A stretch of DNA of 64,000 bases from Rhineura floridana (Eukaryota > Chordata > Lepidosauria > Squamata > Rhineuridae): positions 234,824,927-234,888,926 of the forward strand of contig NC_084481.1 of assembly GCF_030035675.1 (NCBI RefSeq), written 5' to 3'. The notes under the pieces are model-generated. The model made no database searches, was not told where the DNA came from, and saw only the letters and a list, made by a program, of their open reading frames with translations. Shown piece after piece: positions 34,861 through 46,479 of the stretch. Position 1 is the first letter of the stretch; each line of letters starts with the position of its first letter. Made by a program: the position numbers and the translations under genes.

Positions 34861-35325
34861 TAGGGATGGACTTCTCTGTATACCAAGTCAGTTGTCTTTA
34901 CACTTTTTTTGACTTGTAAACCAAGTTTGGTGCTGCTTGTCAGATAAATAACCTAATATCTAGTTAAATCTGTATATAAAATTACTGCACTGTGGTTGCT
35001 CTGCTGACTGATTAGGCTGTTTTTCCTTATAATATTTCCAGCTACAAACTAGAATAGTTTTCAAATTAAACTACGCGGTCAAAAACATAACTTTTTTTTT
35101 TAATTAAGTGACCTACTTCTTGTGTCGTTATAACACATCTGTAATTTTTTAACATATATGAGCTTCCATTCACAGCATCTATCTTGGTCCCACCTATTCC
35201 AACTTAGAGCGAGTCTCCAAGATCCCGTCTATTTTTCTCAGCCCCTCTACACAATATCCTTTTTTGAACAGTAGGTGCTAGGGATTGAACCAGGAATACT
35301 CTGCGTGCAAAGAATGTGCTGTTCC

Positions 35326-35580
35326 AGAGGGTCCCAAACTGTGGTCCACAGCATGTCCACATTCAATATTCATATTGGTTTTTTCAGTGTTTTTATTGCA
35401 TCTTTGGAATGCAAATTTGTGATACAGTAAAATACAAGGTGAGAAATATAAAAACAATAAAAATTAGAAATCACACAACACCGCACATTACAATTGCTAC
35501 ACCAGGCAGAAAAATCATTAAGTGGTCCACCAAGGTCAGCAATTTTCAAGTGATCCATGGGAAAATGTTTGGGAACCCCT
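35326..35580. mobile_element. hAT-like MITE with perfect 8-bp target duplication
   Basis: The inverted ends read (C)AGAGGGTCCCAAAC and GTTTGGGAACCCCT(G). GCTGTTCC flanks the element at 35318-35325 and 35581-35588. It is inserted in an older minus-strand tRNA SINE ('gggattgaaccaggaatact'). Confidence 0.8.
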
Positions 35581-35588
35581 GCTGTTCC

Positions 35589-36725
35589 ATTTTGGGTAAA
35601 TAGGAGAGGACTACTTGTGGTCTTTAAGGCATTATTCTTGGAAACATAATGCCACTCTTTCCCTAACAGCAAAGGTTTTCAGATCCTCCAGCCAACTGTG
35701 TGCAGCTAGAGGGAATCTAGACCTCCCATCTTATAACATAAGATGTTCTATGAGAATGTTTGTCGATTGGCATTGTGCTACCTGTTGTGTTTATCTTTAA
35801 CGTTCCCTAGAAATTATAATGCTGAACCATTGTTTATTTATTATTTGATTTATATCCCGCCCTTCTTCCCAGCAGGAGCCCATTACTGAGCACATGCCTT
35901 GCACCTATTGGAGGAAAACCAGCATAATGATGTTCAGGAGTGTTAATCTTGATTTTTCAACACGAAAGCTCTGTTCAAGGGTGTTATATAGTCTTTTGAT
36001 TAATTCATATGAAATGGGGCTTAGCCAATTATGTTCTTGTGTAGAAAACAGGTGGTCATTTTGAAGAGACCTATCACTGCCATGCTTCAGGATGTTCGTA
36101 ATTCCCAGTTCCAGGATCCTGCTGTTGGTACCCGCTTTGTGCTATGTGATGGTGGTAGCCCTCCCTCCCCAACCAGGGCCTGAATAAGGATAGTAAGTGC
36201 CACCTGCAGGATACTCATTCTCTGTGTCTTCAGCTAAGAAACTTAGGGTAGACAAAAGAAATCAACTTCCCTCTCAAGTTAACAGGTTTTGAAAACACAT
36301 GCTGAAATGAACGAGATGCCGTCCACAATAGCGACATAGTAAAACGGAGAAAGGCAAATGTTATCATTGATAACGAAGTGCAGAATTCTTTTTAGGAAAG
36401 GCTTGCATTTTTTGGTAAGAATTAAAGTGTAAAAGAAAATTGTTCAGAGATACAGGCACTGGTGCCTACACCCCTGAAAAACCTTTTTGGGCAGAATACA
36501 AGGTTGCCAAGCAGACTTCCACTCCTGCAGTGGGATGTTGTCTTCCCTCTGCTGCCCACCGGGCACCTCCAAAATCTGTTGGCCCTCTAACCCTCCAGAG
36601 CAGATTTTGGAGGGTGCCAAAAGGGTTGCAGACAAGGAGACAGTAAAGCCCTGTTGCCTGAGTGGAAATCGGTCCTGCTTGCAGAAGGACAGGTTTGGAT
36701 ACAACCCGCAGAACGTATAAAATAA
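35589..36725. other. Flank up to arm B
   Basis: About 35820-35885 is an L2-like 3' tail ('tatatcccgcccttcttccc'). About 36540-36620 contains a short hairpin around 'cctccaaaatctg ... cagattttggagg'. No gene was recognised. Confidence 0.4.
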
Positions 36726-37223
36726 CGGGAAGTGTTGGTTTTGTCAAAAGAGCCAAGGATTTCTATTCATGTAGGAATAGAATATGAGCACATGATCGAG
36801 AAGATGGTTACCAATATAATCCAGGAGGCCTCAGATTGTTCTCTAAAGATCTAGTCACATATTGGCTTATGCAAAGGATGTCTAGTAGTGGGGCCCCTTT
36901 GGGTGATGGGTCTCACCTCTGTCCCCTCCGTCAGGACATCATCCCAGTTCCTCTAATTACGTACAGTGCTGGTTTGCGGCCCACACAAACACCACTTGTC
37001 CTGACCATCACCATCAAAGCTCAGGCTGTACATAAGTGTGTCAAACATCATGTAATATTTGTGTGTCACATCCAATGAACAAGCAGCAGCGGGGGCTGGG
37101 AATTAGGGCAAACAAAACCCTATTTATTTTTATGTACACAAAAGCATGTCTGGCAGGGGAGGCTCATCAGGCCAAAGCTTCCAAGTCTGCAGTCCTCTTC
37201 AAGCCATCGTGGTAGCCAGGCGC

Positions 37224-38361
37224 TTAATCCAACTGAAAGGAAAGAGCCAGACAGTTAGCGTTGCTACCTAAGGAGCTTCCTTGCCCAGCCTGCATCATTT
37301 TCTTGCTTCGGATCCTGCTATGATATCATCCGAAACGACATCACAAATTTGGATTCTGAAGGTGCCATTCAACTAAGTCTTTGCTGAAATTAATGAACTT
37401 AGGAATTAATGAGTTAGCCACGTCTGTTAACTTCACCGGATCTGCTCGGAGCAGGACAAGCACTGAACGCTGCCTTCAGTGTTAATGTGGGCCCGTGGCT
37501 GCCTGTGGCCCAATTCTCTGCTCCAATGAGGACGCCACTGGATTCCTGCTTTCACCGGCCAGAGACAGTAACCAGGGCAATCCTCTGCTTCAGGAGTAGC
37601 TAACGTGGAGACCTCCTGATGCTGTCTGACTGCAACTCCCCCCATCCCTTTACAGACGCGGGCTCAAAGGGTGCGTTCCCCCCGCGGCTGAGGCTCACAG
37701 CTGGGCGACGCTCCCTTTTGAGGGCTGGAGAGCGGCAAGCGTCTGGCACCGGCGCCTCCGGGCCCTGCGTGGGGTTAAGCAAGGGGGGGCGGGGCCGTCA
37801 CGGGCCCCACAAGAAACAAGCCAAAGGGGGGGAGGAGGAGAGAAGAGTGAGCCTGGGCGCGAGGCCTCCCCGTGGGCTCGCGTGCACGCGCCTTGCCTTG
37901 CCTCCGGGGGCCACGAGCGGCCCTCGCATCTCTCGGCCCGCCCGCACCCGGCCCGCGCTCACCTTGATGAAGCCGATGTCCTTGGCGTACTGGCGGAAGC
38001 ACTGCCGGCACATGTTGAGCCCGTACTTGCGGATCAGGCCGTGGCGGCTCGAGCACACGCGGCTGCGGGGAGAGGAGGAGGGCCGGGTGAGTGGCGGGAG
38101 GGGAGCCTCGACCCCCCGAAGGGCCGCTCCGACACCTCCCAGCCCCCCATAAGACGCGCCTGGCGGAAAGCGCCCCTCCCTCACCCCCACCGGCCTCTCC
38201 GAGAGGAATGACGAGCGGCGGAGGCGCCCCCGCTCCCCCCCGCTCCCCCCTCCCTCCGCTCGCCCCCGCTTCCCCCTCCCTCCGCTCGTCCCCACCCACC
38301 AGGAGCGGGACCCCTGCCCGAACTTCCGCGGGTGGCTCCAGTAGAGCTGCTGGTGACCCAT
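37224..38361 (-). CDS. RPS29: RPS29, 40S ribosomal protein S29 (uS14), copy B
   Basis: Minus-strand coding exons are 38361-38300, 38062-37963 and 37232-37224, with the same splice sites as copy A (donors GTGGGT and GTGAGC, acceptor TTTCAG before Leu-Asp-stop). The 56-aa product reads the same as copy A, with Cys 21, 24, 39 and 42 kept. Retained introns, promoter and flanks show a segmental duplication, not a processed pseudogene. The leader has a single pyrimidine start, CCTTTCCTGCGCGCG (38387 downward), instead of the doubled block in copy A. The poly(A) signal is at 37128-37123. There is no sign of decay, so it may well be expressed; that cannot be shown from sequence alone. Confidence 0.94.
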
Positions 38362-38559
38362 CTCGGCCGCCTCGCGCGCAGGAAAGGCCCAGTCGCCCCG
38401 CGCACGCGCAGATGAACCCCGGCGGGCGCTCCCGGCGTGCCCCGCGCGGCCACGAGGCCTGCCACCGCCTCCTCCTCCGGCCCCGCCTCCTCGTCCCTGC
38501 CTCAGCATGACGTCACGGGCGGCTCGCCCCTGAAAAGGCCCGCGCGGCGACTCTTCGCA
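38362..38559. promoter_or_regulatory. Divergent 7SL / RPS29 promoter, copy B
   Basis: 198 bp lie between the RPS29 ATG (38361, minus) and the 7SL start (38560, plus). The CRE TGACGTCA at 38508-38515 is kept at -52 to -45 of 7SL, and 'tgaaaagg' lies at about -30. Compared with copy A, the 26-bp leader duplication is absent and a GGAGGCGG-rich stretch near 38466-38495 is longer. Confidence 0.8.
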
Positions 38560-38856
38560 GCCGGGCGCGGTGGCGCGTGCCTGTAATCCAGCGACTACGG
38601 AGGCTGAGGCTGGCGGATCGCTTGAGCTCAGGAGTTCGGGGTTGCTGTGGGCTATGCCGATCGGGTGTCCGCACTAAGTTCGGCATCAATATGGTGATCC
38701 TCGGGGAGCCGGGGGCCACCAGGTTGCCCAAGGAGGGGTGAACCGGCCCAGGTCGGAGACGGAGCAGGTCAAAACTCCCGTGCCGATCAGTAGTGGGATC
38801 GCGCCTGTGAATAGCCGCTGCAGCCTTACCTGGGCAAGACAGCGAGACCCAGACTC
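38560..38856 (+). ncRNA. RN7SL: 7SL / SRP RNA gene, copy B
   Basis: 297 nt starting GCCGGGCGCGGTGGCGCGTG and ending ...AGCGAGACCCAGACTC before TTTT (38857-38860). By eye it is identical to copy A over its whole length, while the base pairs just upstream already differ (cgaagag against cgaggag). The Alu and S domains are complete, including the SRP54-binding helix 8 region 'ggtcggagacggagcagg'. With its own CRE it should be an independent functional gene. Confidence 0.95.
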
Positions 38857-39806
38857 TTTTGCGCCCGAAAATAATAACCAATTATTAATTAATCAATAAA
38901 CTGCGCCGGGCAGCTGCGGGCTCCTCGCAGGCCCCTCCGCCGGCGGGAACGGGCGGAGCGAGCGAGGCAGGGGTGGCCCTGCTAACCCTAAGCCCCTTTC
39001 TGCGGCGGGCAAAAGTCAAGAAGCGGGTGGCCTCCTTGCCCCACGGCCGGCTCATTCCTCCCTTCTGCGATGCACCGCCCGCGGAGAGGCTTTGGCCGTA
39101 GTAGCGGGCCGCCTCGGCGGGCGACTCTTGATTGTTACTGAGGAAGGGATTTTATTTATTTACTTTTTCTTGCTCTGCTTTTGCGGTGGGTTTTGTTTTT
39201 GTTTCATGGTCGATTTTATGTATTTTTTGGGCATCGTCTCTGGGTAATTGGACTGGTCCCTGTGCGCTGCGCGACTGCTCCCTCCTGGCGAGAGCGGGCA
39301 CTGCCGTCCGGGCCGCGCTTAATTCCCCCCAGCCGCCAGCAGGGGTCAGTGCGGCGGCCGAAGCCGCTGCAGAAGCACCATGCCGGAGACCGACCGCGAT
39401 CCGTCGGGGAACGTCTTGCACGGCTTGACTGTGCGCATAGGATGATTTGTGATGCATTATTAGGGGAAAGGGCTTCCACGCATCCGAGGGCCGCAGGTGT
39501 GTGTCAGTGAGTGCAAGTTACTAGCACAAGAGAGTATTAACAAAAGGACACAGGGCTCAAGCGAACCCGGCCTACGTTGTGGGTCCAGCTTCCAGAGCAG
39601 TAGCTGTGTTGGCGACACACCCTGAACATCCACAGCACCGATAAGGCATTTGTTCCAGTTGCCTTGCTTTGACACGGAGGCTGCAGTGACACCTGTCATT
39701 AATGTGGTGTTGTTGTTGTTATTGCAGTCCAGAGAATAAGGCGGGCACAAAAGTGCCTTAGGATGGGGAAGTTTCGTAGCTCCCTGCTATAAAGGTAGTT
39801 GTGTCT

Positions 39807-40174
39807 GGTGGAAGCCGGAGAATGAGAGAATTGCTGTGACTCCGGCTGAGAGCTCTTGGTCATCAACACACCTCTTAAGAATCGTATCTTGTGGGGAAAG
39901 CGAGCATATCAGCACTATTTCCTCCAAAGTAGTTTTTGGGTTTTTTTAGATCCTTAAACTCAGTGGAAGTGAAATAAACTCATAGAGAGGGGGAAAAACT
40001 CTTTTAGGATCTGTTTTTAGGATATTTTAGTTGTAAAATTATATACAATTTAATAACACACCTCGGGGTAGATGACAACGCTCACCTATATTTATAGTTT
40101 ATTTATTTATCATTAGGAAAAAATATTGGCTTCCCCACCCCCCAAAAAATGCTATTTTAGGCTGCATTCACAGA
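39807..40174. other. AT-rich sequence beyond arm B
   Basis: Nothing was recognised other than A/T-rich runs. Confidence 0.35.
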
Positions 40175-40738
40175 AGTATAGTTTCCAAATCGTGTGATGT
40201 ATCATTTCCCCTCTATTTGGCACTGGTTAGGCCTCATCTGGAGTGCTGCGTCTGGGCACCGTAATTTAAGAAGGATGTACGCAAACTGGAACGGGTTCAG
40301 AGGAGGGCAACAAGGATGATCAGGGGACTAGAAACAAAGCCCTATGAGGAGAGACTGAAAGAACTGGGCATGTTTAGCCTTGAGAAGAGAAGACTGAGGG
40401 GAGATAGGAGAGCACTCTTCAAGAAAGATTGCCACACAGTGGAGGGCCAGGATCTCTTCTCGATCATCCCAGAGTGTAGGACACGGAATAATGGGCTCAA
40501 GTTACAGGAAGCCAGATTTTGGCTGAACATCAGGAGAAAAAATGCTAACTTTTAGAGCGGTATGACAGTGGAACTAATGATCTAGGGAGATGGTGGGCTC
40601 TCCAGTGCTGGAGGCCTTCAAGAAGCAATTGGACAGCCACCTGTTGGATTTATTTTAGTTTGGATTCCTGCACTGAGCAGGGGGTTGGACTTGATGGCCT
40701 TAGAGGTCCCATCCAACTCTGCTCTTCTGTAATTCTAT
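40175..40738 (+). mobile_element. CR1 LINE 3' end
   Basis: Frames give LVRPHLE, LERVQRRATRMIRGLETKPY and KELGMFSLEKRRLRGD. The canonical CR1 3' end follows: 'ggacttgatggccttagagg', then 'caactctgctcttctgtaat' and 'tctatgg'. A partial SINE tail of the 29505 type follows to about 40850. Confidence 0.85.
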
Positions 40739-41193
40739 GGAAAGTTCCCTGTCTGAAACCCTAGAGAGCTGCTCCCAGTCAGTGTAAACCATACTGAGCT
40801 GGATGACCCAATGGTCTCACTCGGTATAAGGCAGCTTCCTATTTGGCAACGGGATAGCTCCCTCTGCTGCACCTGAAGGGCAGGCTTGTTTAGGAGGCAC
40901 GTGACAGGTCACATGACACAAACAGAGCTCTCATCTCCAGCAGAGGGAAGGGTTTAGGAGGATTTCCAGGGGAACTGCCGCTGCTGACCCCCCTCCAGTA
41001 TCTGCCACCTGTGGCCCATTGCCCCCCTCTGCCTAATGGCAAAGCCAGCTGTGGTGGGAAGGGAAGGAGGGCTGGGTCGGGTGTGTCAAGTTTCACTAAA
41101 AAAGTGAGTTATGTGGAGGCATTTGATGGAAGAAAGAGATGGCCTCACACAGGTGTTTTCAAGGAAGCATTTCTATGCTGAAGTGGCAGCAAG

Positions 41194-41368
41194 CAGTGGA
41201 GGCGGCTGGCTCTGATGTCAGTGGGGCAGTGAATCCGCTCCAGGTTTAAGTGTGAATTTCCAAGGAGAGCTGTCCAAAGTTCTGAAAGCAATTTGGGCTG
41301 CTCTTGAAAGTTCAGACTAAAACCTGGAGTGGATTCACTGCCGCACTAGCATCAGAACCACCAGCCTG
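41194..41368. mobile_element. Hairpin MITE (CAGTGG...CACTG family), copy 1
   Basis: The left arm 'ggctctgatgtcagtggggc / agtgaatccgctccaggttt' is mirrored by 'aaacctggagtggattcact / gccgcactagcatcagaacc'. Relatives are at 45673-45805 and 53942-54068. There is no coding capacity. Confidence 0.7.
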
Positions 41369-41929
41369 CACAGGGAGGAAGGGAGGAGTCTTCTGAGGGA
41401 ACAGGAGGTCTTGAGATAGCTGAGGGTGGAGGAGATGAAGGAGCAACGGGTTGGGATTAGAATAAGCAAACTTGCATGTTTAAGGGATATTTGGGAAATA
41501 TCCCATGTACCTGTTTACCGGTGATGTAACTTCCTAAAGGGTGGAGTTAGCTGACTTTCTCTTCCTCCTCCTTTGTCTGGGATTTTTGCATATTCTCCAT
41601 TAAGCCTGAGGAGAGTGTAGCATGCACATGCTCCTCTCCAAGATGACAATTATCATGGACTGAGACTTCTACTTTTCTTTCACTTAGCTAGAGCTTATGT
41701 TTCCTGAACATATGAAAGGTTGTGAGTAAGCATTCTCTATATTTTACTTAAGAAGATTGTGTCTGTAATTATTTGTGTCTGAAGGAAAGAGTGGACTAGT
41801 TGATTCTCATCCCGCTGCTGGCATTTATATCTCTGCTAAGAAAGAGGACCATGAAACTATTTTTATTTCACACATATTTGTAAAATACCATGTGTGGAGA
41901 GGGGAGGGGCCAAGCCCATAGAGCGGAAT

Positions 41930-42240
41930 ATTTATTTGTTTTATTTATATCCCGCTCTTCCTTCCAGAAGGGGCCCAGGGTAGCAAGCAAAAACACTAAA
42001 TGCACTTTAAAACATGTTAAAAACAAAAGACTTTAAAACATATTAAAACAAAACATGTTTTAAAAACATGCATAAAGAAAGCATCTTTCACAAAACCAGC
42101 TTTTAAAACGTCTTAAAAATCAATTCTAGCACACACTCAGACTGGGATAAGGTCTCTACTTACAAGGCTTGTTGAAGGAGGAAGGTCATCAATAGGTGCT
42201 GAAAAGATAGCAGAGATAGCGCCTCTTAAAAATTCCATAT
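41930..42240 (-). mobile_element. L2-type LINE 3'UTR, minus strand
   Basis: On plus it starts 'tttatttatatcccgctctt', then 'gcccagggtagcaagcaaaa', and runs to 'aaggtctctacttacaaggc'. This is the reverse of the L2 end at 7330-7500. The flanks 41369-41929 and 42241-42829 hold nothing I recognise. Confidence 0.6.
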
Positions 42241-42829
42241 CTGCCCCCCTTCTCCCCACTTTGATTGTGAAGGCCAAGGAGGAGTTCTTGGCGAATCAGA
42301 ATATTGCATCCAGCATTTTACACCCTGGTTGGCCCCATGATCTCACATGCCCTGTGCTTCGTGAATTACTTTCAACAGCAGAATCAATATTCAGTGCAGG
42401 GAAATATAAACATTAGGCTAATGGTCAAATAGCTATTTTAATTTGGAACAGGCAAAATGGAGGCATCTGTTATCCATGGCAATAAATATTCTGTAGACGA
42501 CGCATGCTGGGTAAATAATCCCATGCAGATGCATATGTTGAACTGAAATTAAATGAAATCATCAGAAAGCAAGCTTCTGTATTTTGTCTTTTAAATCCCG
42601 ATGCCTGACTTTTGAAGCTAGGTGGCAGACTGGTCACACGGCTAGGGATGCTTTTCAGCGTGAGGGTTTCAGCAGGTGGTTAAAAGGTCCGGCACATGGA
42701 TGCTCCGCTTGAGTAGATGTCAGGCTACAGATCTGTGTTGCTCGGTATTGTCCACACTGACTTGTAAATGGGTGCCCACAGACTTCTGACAGGCGTCCTC
42801 AATAAGGGTGTTGTAGAGCTTTGAAAAGG

Positions 42830-42997
42830 TTCAGAAAAGGGCAACCTGGTTTACGCTGACTGGAATCGGCTCTCCAGGGTTTCAGGCAGAAATCTCTCCC
42901 AGAGCTACCTGGGAATGCGAGAGATTGTGCCTGGGACCTTCTGCATGCAAACCAGGTGTTCTACTGCTGAGAGGAGGAGGAGATTGCATGTAGATAC
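42830..42997 (-). mobile_element. tRNA-derived SINE fragment, minus strand
   Basis: On the minus strand it shows 'ttgcatgcagaaggtcccag' and 'gcctgaaaccctggagagcc', the body of the family described at 29505. The hAT MITE at 42998 abuts it. Confidence 0.6.
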
Positions 42998-43229
42998 CAG
43001 GGCTGTGGAGTCGGTACACCAAACCTTCAACAACGACTCCGACTCCTCTATTTTTCTACTGTCCGACTCCACCCAAAATTGCTTCTTGTCAATCAAAATA
43101 TATTTGGAAGTCGGAGTTGGTACATTTCTACCGACTCCGACTCCTCCCAAAATTGCTCCCGACTCTGACTCCGACTCTACCCAAAATTGCTCCCGACTCC
43201 GACTCCACGACTCCGACTCCACAGCCCTG
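42998..43229. mobile_element. hAT-like MITE with 18-bp ends rich in GGAGTCGG motifs
   Basis: It begins CAGGGCTGTGGAGTCGG and ends CCGACTCCACAGCCCTG, perfect inverted ends. The flanks GTAGATAC (42990-42997) and GTAGACAC (43230-43237) are an 8-bp target duplication with one mismatch. The interior is made of repeats of CGACTCCGACTCC and 'cccaaaattgctcc', so it looks like an internal satellite. 232 bp, no coding. Confidence 0.85.
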
Positions 43230-43237
43230 GTAGACAC

Positions 43238-43720
43238 CTCGCAGGTAGACAAAATGGAGTGTATAAAATGATGCATGGTGTGGAGAAAGCAGAGAGTGAA
43301 AAAGTTTCCTCCCTCTCTCCTAACACTAGAACTCGTGGACATCCAATGACCCAAAATGTTGGAAGATTCAGAACAAACAGCCCTTCTTCACACAGCGCAT
43401 AGTTAAACTATGGAATTTGCTCCCACAAGAGGCAGTGATGGCCACCAACTGGGATGGCTTTAAAAGAGGGTTAGCCAAAGTTTTGGAGGAAAAGGCTATC
43501 AGTGGCTACTAGCCACGATGGCTGTGGTCTGCCTCCTTAGTCGGAGGAAGCATGTTTCCGAATACCAGTTGCAAGAAACTGCAGGAGGGGAGACTGCTCT
43601 TTCACTTACGTCCTGCTTGCGGGCTTCTGATGGGCATCTGGTTGGCCACTGTGAGAACAGAGTGCTGAACTAGATGGGCCACTGCCCTGATCCAGCAGGC
43701 TGTTCTTACGTTCTTAAAAT
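43238..43720 (+). mobile_element. CR1-like LINE 3' end
   Basis: It includes 'actagaactcgtggacatcc', the 'ctatggaatttgctcccaca' codons (WNLLPQEAVMA), and the tail ending 'gatccagcaggctgttctta'. It is the same family as 58321. Confidence 0.8.
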
Positions 43721-45165
43721 GAGATACTCTATGTCCCGGTGTACTCATTTACAATGCTTGCAGGCTGATTTTTAGGGGGAATGTTTCCAGTTTTATATTG
43801 CCTGGACCAGCCACTGGCTCAGGTGTTGAGAAAATAACACGCATGCCGCTCAGTAAACAGCCAGTGCTCTCTCCGTTCCAAAGAGCGGAGGCCATTGCTG
43901 AGTTTTCCCAAACATGGCATCCTCCTCGTATTTTGGAGTACAACTCACATCAGCCCCAGCCTGCGCAGCTGTGCTGATGAGAGCTGTACTCCACAACACC
44001 TGGAGGGTGCCATACTGGGGGAAACTGCAATAGCGAAATGGATGGAGACTATGCTTTGCCTGCAGAAGATCTCAGGGTCTGTCCCTGACATCTGCGTTTA
44101 ACAGTATTGGTGAAAGGGACTCTTGCACAGGAGAGCTACTGTCAGATCAGAGAGCTGTGGGCTTGATGGCACTTGACGGTCAACATGGTATTTCATTTAT
44201 TTGTAAGATTTCTTACCTGCCTTTCACCCTAAGCTCCTAGAATGCACAAGTAAATGTGAGTAAAACAGTTACAATGATAAAAACAAGTAAAAGGGGATTA
44301 TATGAGATCTAAATGGAACCCTGGCCATTAATCTGGTCACTGCATTTCAGACCAGTTGAAATTTTCAAACTGTCTTCCAGGGCAACCCCACATAGAGTGC
44401 ATTGCAGTAGTCCAGTCCAGAGGTTCCCAGAGCATGAAGATAGCATGCAAAATTCACTCTGCACGTTGGCGCTGCAAACAGGTTTTCGGGGTCTGGTTTA
44501 TCCTGGATTGTCAAAAATACTTTCCTTTTCCCACCCCACCCCCTGAAAAAAAGCATTGCCTTGATGTGCCTGGATAACAAGTGAAGGCACAATCGGAAAG
44601 TCACCGGCTTGCTTTGGCGTTGCATGGGGTAATGCAGGCTGTGCCTCTTGGTAAAACATTTTTTTTGTTTTGGATTATCATCAGACATCACGGGGTCTTT
44701 AGTTCTCTCTGGTTGTTTGAAAGAATGTATTTATCTCCGACAACATTTATTTATGGCAGGCAAGAAAACCTACTTAAATCACATCATTTCCATAACTGAA
44801 TATTTATGGAAGCAGCAACTGGATGCCTGCTCCTTGATTAAACTGAAAACCCTTCACTCACTTTATATAAATGTTTACTTGTCGGGGACTAAAATTGTCT
44901 TTAAACAAACTTGAAATCAAATTGATGTAATAAATTTGGGGGCCGAAAGGGACTGTTGGTAAAGAATGTACTTGTTTATGTGTGTGAACCGACTACCTTG
45001 CTCCAGTTCATGTTGTCTTTTAGTCATGCTGGCCAGACTGAACCTCCACATCTAGGGGCAGTCTACTTCTGTATACAAGTTGCTAGGGACATATAAAGTG
45101 GGGAGGGCTGTCCCACTTGTGAGCTTCTGGCCGGACAGTTCTGAAAATAGGAAAATGGTCTAGAT
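43721..45165. other. Old repeat fragments, no gene
   Basis: About 43930-44030 holds a 'catcagccccagcctgcgca' MITE piece, 44020-44100 a tRNA SINE piece, 44313-44440 an L2-like fragment ('gagtgcattgcagtagtcca'), and 45000-45160 a diverged LINE tail. The rest is unassigned. Confidence 0.45.
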
Positions 45166-45673
45166 CAGGGATGAGGAACCATTTTCAGCCTGAGGGCCGT
45201 ATTCTGTTCTGGGCAACCTTCCAAGGGCCACATCCAAGTGGTGGGTGGAGCCAGAGAAAAATGTGGGCAGAGCAACAAATGCAAAGTTCTTTTTTTTTAT
45301 AGTAGGCTCATTTCTGCACACATCCCTCTCTATCCTCCATCTAGACATGTAAGAGCAGTGCTTTTTCTGTAAATAAATAAATAAATGTGGTGTCGGTAGT
45401 CATATCTTGATAAAAGTACTGTGGGTGCCAGCACAAAATGGCTGCCACTGCAAGGTGGGGAAAAAAGAGGTGCCAGAGTACTCTGGCACGCACGCACACA
45501 AAGCCCCCAGTAAGAGTCAAAAGTTCAAGGACATCTTCAAGCCAGCCAAAATTATTTGAGGAGGGTGTGAAGTAGCATCAGTGAGGGGTATGGCCTGGGA
45601 AGAGTTCTGAGGCCTGGGTAGAGAGGCCGCGAGGGCCGCATTTGGCCCCTGGATTTGTGGTTCCCCTTCTCTG
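45166..45673. mobile_element. hAT-like non-autonomous element
   Basis: Inverted ends are CAGGGATGAGGAACC and GGTTCCCCTTCTCTG. The interior includes 'gagggccgtattctgttctg' and 'gggccgcatttggcccctgg'. Related pieces occur near 7530 and 59117. No target duplication was confirmed. Confidence 0.55.
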
Positions 45674-45805
45674 GCAGTGGAATCCGCTCCAGGTGTTAGT
45701 CTGCACATAGCTGTCCAAGGTGTTGAAGCAGCTCCTTGAATGTTCGGACTAAAACCCAGATTGGATTCCACCTCCGCTCTGACATGGAGCCACTAGCTGG
45801 CACTG
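45673..45805. mobile_element. Hairpin MITE (CAGTGG...CACTG family), copy 2
   Basis: 'cagtggaatccgctccaggt' on the left and 'cagattggattccacctccg / gacatggagccactagctgg' on the right repeat the design of the 41194 and 53942 copies. The left outer arm is missing where it meets the hAT-like element. Confidence 0.6.
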
Positions 45806-46479
45806 CACCTTGGCCTCATCCTGCAGGATTCGTCTTCTAGCCATGGACTTCCCTGCAATGGCCATGGGATGACAGGGTGTGCTTCCCTGAGAGGTGTGCC
45901 TCATTTTTCTCTCTTGGCCTCCTTTTGTAGGTAGGCAATGGCCTTTTTGAACCAACAGGTGTTTGGGGAACAGAGCTTTCTGTAGCTTTCAATTATAGCT
46001 GTAAACACAAACAATACTTTATCACAAATCAATTAATCAATTAATTAATTAATTAAATTTGTATACCACCCCATAGCTGAAGCTTTCTGGGTGGTTTACA
46101 ACAACTTTTAACGGGCTTAAGGATAAATTCTCCCGAGCATGTGCAGACCATCTTTCGGTTCTGTAGGAAACTCTTCCTTGTCCAGCCAGAGACTGTCTGA
46201 GCATGCTGGTATTCTGGGCTTCACATATACCCTGCCAGATAGGGAGTCTGGAGCATGGTAGGCAGTCATTCAAGCAGGCAAGGGTTGGACTCTGCTCGGA
46301 TGTGGCAAGCTGATTTATATGCCAGCAGCTGGAAGAGCGGCACACAAACGTTCATAACAAAACTGATCCGGATGCAACTTGCACCAGTCATTAAAGGGGA
46401 GTAGGATACATGCATTCACCTGCACAGCACACTATATCACTCATATAGTCACCTCCATGTAGCAAATATGCAGGTTTTG

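Larger units (their letters stand above)
36726..39806 (-). repeat. Inverted duplication, arm B (RPS29 + 7SL unit)
   Basis: 3081 bp matching arm A (15937-19041) in reverse complement. Matching begins at CGGGAAGTGTTGG and ends at GGTAGTTGTGTCT; flanks on both sides are unrelated. It contains intact RPS29 on the minus strand and 7SL on the plus strand. Net length differs from arm A because arm A has an extra 26-bp leader block, arm B has extra promoter sequence of ~14 bp, and there are small indels. Confidence 0.93.

Noticed and set aside
37619-38152. 177-codon open frame antisense to RPS29 copy B
   Set aside because: An exact counterpart exists antisense to copy A. It is a GC-driven shadow of RPS29 exon 2 and the introns, with no resemblance to a protein family.
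43003-43232. Simple satellite of GACTCC repeats
   Set aside because: Perfect inverted CAGGGCTGTGG ends and an 8-bp target duplication show that it is a transposable element containing the repeats.
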